Assembly (NCBI GenBank): GCA_019022495.1
Contig: JAFEKR010000074.1
Span: 19,947-83,946 of the forward strand
Length of the DNA: 64,000 nucleotides
Origin: Epichloe hybrida
Taxonomy: Eukaryota; Ascomycota; Sordariomycetes; Hypocreales; Clavicipitaceae
Reading direction: 5' to 3'
Below the pieces are notes generated by a model. It was not told the origin of the DNA. It ran no database searches and saw nothing but the letters and a program-made list of their open reading frames with translations. Both the position numbers and the translations under genes were made by a program. Of the stretch, positions 61,011 to 64,000 are shown piece after piece. Within the stretch, counting starts at the first letter, position 1. Each line of letters starts with the position of its first letter.

Positions 61011-64000
61011 CATAAAGGGCCCTATAAAAAATCTCATTATATCTAACCTTTTACCTATGCTAGCTTTAGGGGTTATAGCTATCTGATTAGCTACCCTATA
61101 GAGGTTTAAATTCCCTCTAAAAAGCTGCATTAGGCTTCTGATTTGGATAAAATTGCTGAAATTGACGAAGATAATGATATTAAAGAAATCATACGGGATG
61201 ATTTAGGGGATTTAGTCCCTTCTCTAACGCCTATAGCCCTAGGCTAGGTCCCTTATAAATCTAAAGATATAGATTTAGGGGTATTAGAGGGCCTTAGTAG
61301 AGAAAAAAGGTCCCTAATACCTACCTAAGAGGCCTGTGGTTCTTAAGGGGCCTAGCAGGGGACTAATGGAGAGGGCCCTAATCTAGACCCGAATCTAGAC
61401 CCTAATTCAGGTCCTAAAGACCTTTAATATCAAAAGTTACTAAAACTAGCTAGCCTATGGCATGTACAATTAGGGCACCTAGGGCTTCCTTTGCTAAAGA
61501 AAACAAGCCTTATAACTAAAGGAATCCCTAATTTTTCTAAAATTAAGGATAAAGACTTTAAATATATAGCTTATAATCAATCTAAGGCAGTTAGAAGACC
61601 TAGGAAATTAGCTATTCCTAACCCCCCTAGAGCTCTAAATTAAATAGAGGGGGATACGCTAAAAATCAACCCTATACTATACAATAAACAGTTAATTTGC
61701 TTATTTCTAGTTAATTAAAAAACTAGATATAAGTGGGTATTCTTATTACCTAATAAGGAAGGCCTAACTGTTTATAGGGCTATTAAGGGCTTCTTCAGAG
61801 GGCTTAAAAATCAACTAGGTTAATATCCTAGGCACCTTCACTTTAATAGGGGCTAAGAAATCGATTCTAGTTATTAAACCTAGTTAAATTCTAAAGGGAT
61901 TAAATTTATAAGTTCTAGTCCCTATATCCATAAGCAAAATAGATTAGCAGAGCGTTCTATTTATACTATTCTAGATCAATTAAGGGCTACTATCTAGTAG
62001 GCAAAATTACCCTTATATCTATGGTGTTTTGTATTACCTGCAGTTATTAACCTAGTTAATATAACTGCTAATACCACTAAGGATAAAAGCCCTAAACAAC
62101 TGCTAGCTAGGGAGCTAAATCAGCCTTATACAACTAATATTAGCAGTATTAGAGCCATAGGATCTCACTGTGAGATTCTAATCCCCCTAGAAAAACAACC
62201 TAAAGCCTAGAAGTTAGTAGCTAGGACTATCCCTAGAAGGTTATTAGCTACACTAGGTTCTAATACCTATCTAGTGTACATCCCCTCTAAAAGGCTAGTT
62301 ACAAAGACTAGCTTTATTAAGATTATAGAGCCTATAGGTCCTGTCTCTAAAGGATTACCTAGGATTTCTATAGGGGATAACCCTTTAGAGAGGGAAAATA
62401 ATTTAGAAAATCAAGATCTAAATTAAGGTTTAAAGGATTACCCTATAGACAATATAGGAGGTCCCCCTATAGGTTAAGAAAAACTCCCTATAGGGCCTGT
62501 ACAACCCCCTAAGGAACCGATTCTAGAGGCCTTAGAGGAGGCCACGCCCGTAACTTCCCTAGGAAATCAGATTTTGACTCCGGACCTTGATTTTAATAAA
62601 ATTACTGACTTTAACCCTAATATTAACCCTATAGATATTAATATTAGTTCCCCTTCTTCTCTAGATTTTATAAAAGAAATCTGCTTTAAGGTATAGGAGA
62701 AGCTAAAGGAAAATAACCCTAATAGCCCTAAACCTAAGACCTAGAAGCAAGCTATATCTAGCCCTAAAAGGGATAAATAGATAGAAGCTATGTATAAGGA
62801 ATACAAATAGCTTCTAAAGGCTAGTACTTTTAAATTTATAGGGAAAGACTAAGTACCTAAGGGCTAAAAAGTACTAAAGAATAGGCTTGTTTATAAGCTT
62901 AAAAAGGATAAAGAAAATAATCCTTTAAAATACAAGGCCTAACTCGTTGCTAAGGGATTTATACAAATTAAAGGCCTAGATTACCTAGAGACCTTTATAG
63001 CTATAAGCATTCCCCCTAGCTAGAGGATTTTACTAGCCCTAGTGGCTTGGAATAACTAGGAAATTAAATAGGTCGATTTTATAGGAGCTTTTCTTAATAG
63101 TAAGCTATAATAATAGATTTATATGGTTATTCTAGACGGATTTATTGAATTCCTTAAAGCAAATCCTAAATTAGCTAAATTAGCTAAAAGTTTTAGCTAT
63201 AAACCCTCTAAAGATTAAGTAATTCTATTATAAAAATCTTTATATAGCCTAAAACAAAGCTTAAGGGAGTGGTAATAAGCACTAATTACAGTGCTAAAGT
63301 CCCTAGGATTTAGCCCTCTAATTTCTGACCTAGCTATATTCTATAATTCCTCCACTAAAACCTTTATTATCACGTATATAGATAATTATCTTCTAATTAG
63401 ACTAGATTTACGTTATATCTAAAGACTTAAAAAGGAACTTCATAAAGTCTATCTAATAGAAAATAGGGGGCTAGCTGAATTCTTCTTAGGGGTTTAAATC
63501 ATACGAGATAGACCTAATAAGGTCCTGAAAATTCATTAATCTTAGTATATCTTAGAGGCTTTAAATCAATTTAATATGCTAGATAGTAAGCCTATTAGCA
63601 TACCTCTTTAGCTAGGCGTTTTAGCTACGTAGACTACTAAGCTTTTAATAGCTAGTGAAATTAAGCTCTATTAGTGCATTATAGGGACTATAATATACCT
63701 AATATTACTTATAAGGCCAGACGTAGCCTTTACACTTTAGTAGCTATTTACAGCACTAGCTAGGCCCTATATAGAGCACCTAAAAGTAGCTAAAAACCTG
63801 CTTAGGTACTTATTAGGGACTAAATTCCTTGCTATAATTTATAGGGGAGACCCTAAAGGTATAGCTAGCAAAAGCCTAATAGGTTATTACGATAGTGATT
63901 TTGCAGGGGATAAAAAGACCTCTAAATTAACCTACGCTTATCTATTTAAGCTAGCTAGTGGACCTATTAGCTAGAAATCAAAGAAAGCTAGTATAATAGC
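61010..64000 (+). mobile_element. Copia-type LTR retrotransposon, heavily mutated (RIP-like), truncated by window edge
   Basis: AT-rich stretch with recognisable pol domains in order on the plus strand. The GAG-pre-integrase zinc region LWHVQLGHLGLPLL starts near 61455. The integrase core follows and its C-terminal part near 62040-62330 (TTKDKSPKQLLARELN; RTIPRRLLATLGSNTYLVYI). Reverse transcriptase spans about 62790-63540 (VLKNRLVYKLKKDKENNPLK; AKGFIQIKGLDYLETF). RNase H spans about 63690-64000 (YYDSDFAGDKKTSKLTYAYL). Stops replace expected Gln and Trp codons (CAG/CAA to TAG/TAA, TGG to TAG), and the RT active site reads YIDN (63375..63386), a lost Asp. This pattern fits C-to-T/G-to-A decay. 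Not functional; LTRs not identified. Confidence 0.88.

Noticed and set aside
1..64000. tRNA, 5S rRNA and CRISPR-like arrays
   Set aside because: Looked for B-box-like GGTTCGA contexts, 5S-like motifs and regularly spaced repeats; none fit.

Overview
The window is nuclear DNA of a filamentous ascomycete. Gene structure points to Sordariomycetes, probably Hypocreales: short GT-AG introns of about 50-150 nt, compact genes, divergent and convergent neighbours, a PRP8 intein, and a copia element with C-to-T/G-to-A decay typical of repeat-induced point mutation (RIP). No prokaryotic signature, CRISPR array, tRNA or rRNA gene was found. Exon borders were worked out by hand from splice signals, reading phase and family resemblance.

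Layout. 1-9.8 kb: 3' end of a VPS72/YL1 gene (+), a glycogen-binding-domain (CBM48-like) gene (-), a 5 kb stretch without a recognisable gene, and the sphinganine C4-hydroxylase SUR2 (-). 12-21.5 kb: TCTP/TMA19 (+), an AIM3-like proline-rich protein (-), kinetochore MIS12/MTW1 (+), a mitochondrial PPR protein (-), a glutathione S-transferase (-). 22.6-38.6 kb: the ISWI-partner ITC1 homologue (-), ALG8 (-), an L-type lectin cargo receptor (+), an Xaa-Pro aminopeptidase (-), a large Zn2Cys6 regulator (-). 39.8-43.5 kb: a graveyard of relics, with a glycosidase-associated domain fragment, scrambled copia gag/RT/protease pieces including a near-perfect 149-bp inverted repeat, and a nuclease-like fragment. 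44.2-59.4 kb: housekeeping genes CSN1 (+), PRP18 (-), SAP18 (+), a four-exon 72-aa complex I subunit (-), and PRP8 (+), which carries a full-length homing-endonuclease intein. 61-64 kb: a heavily mutated copia retrotransposon that runs off the right edge.

The genes are mostly unlinked housekeeping functions: chromatin (VPS72, ITC1, SAP18), splicing (PRP18, PRP8), secretory pathway and glycosylation (ALG8, lectin, SUR2), and kinetochore. There is no metabolic cluster. The most unusual material is the PRP8 locus (a full intein, with two single-base frame breaks in otherwise intact coding sequence), the copia inverted repeat with its RT-to-protease fusion ORF, a 9-mer (TACTCCGTA) recurring in noncoding DNA across the window, and an ITC1 gene whose first coding exon is only the start codon.
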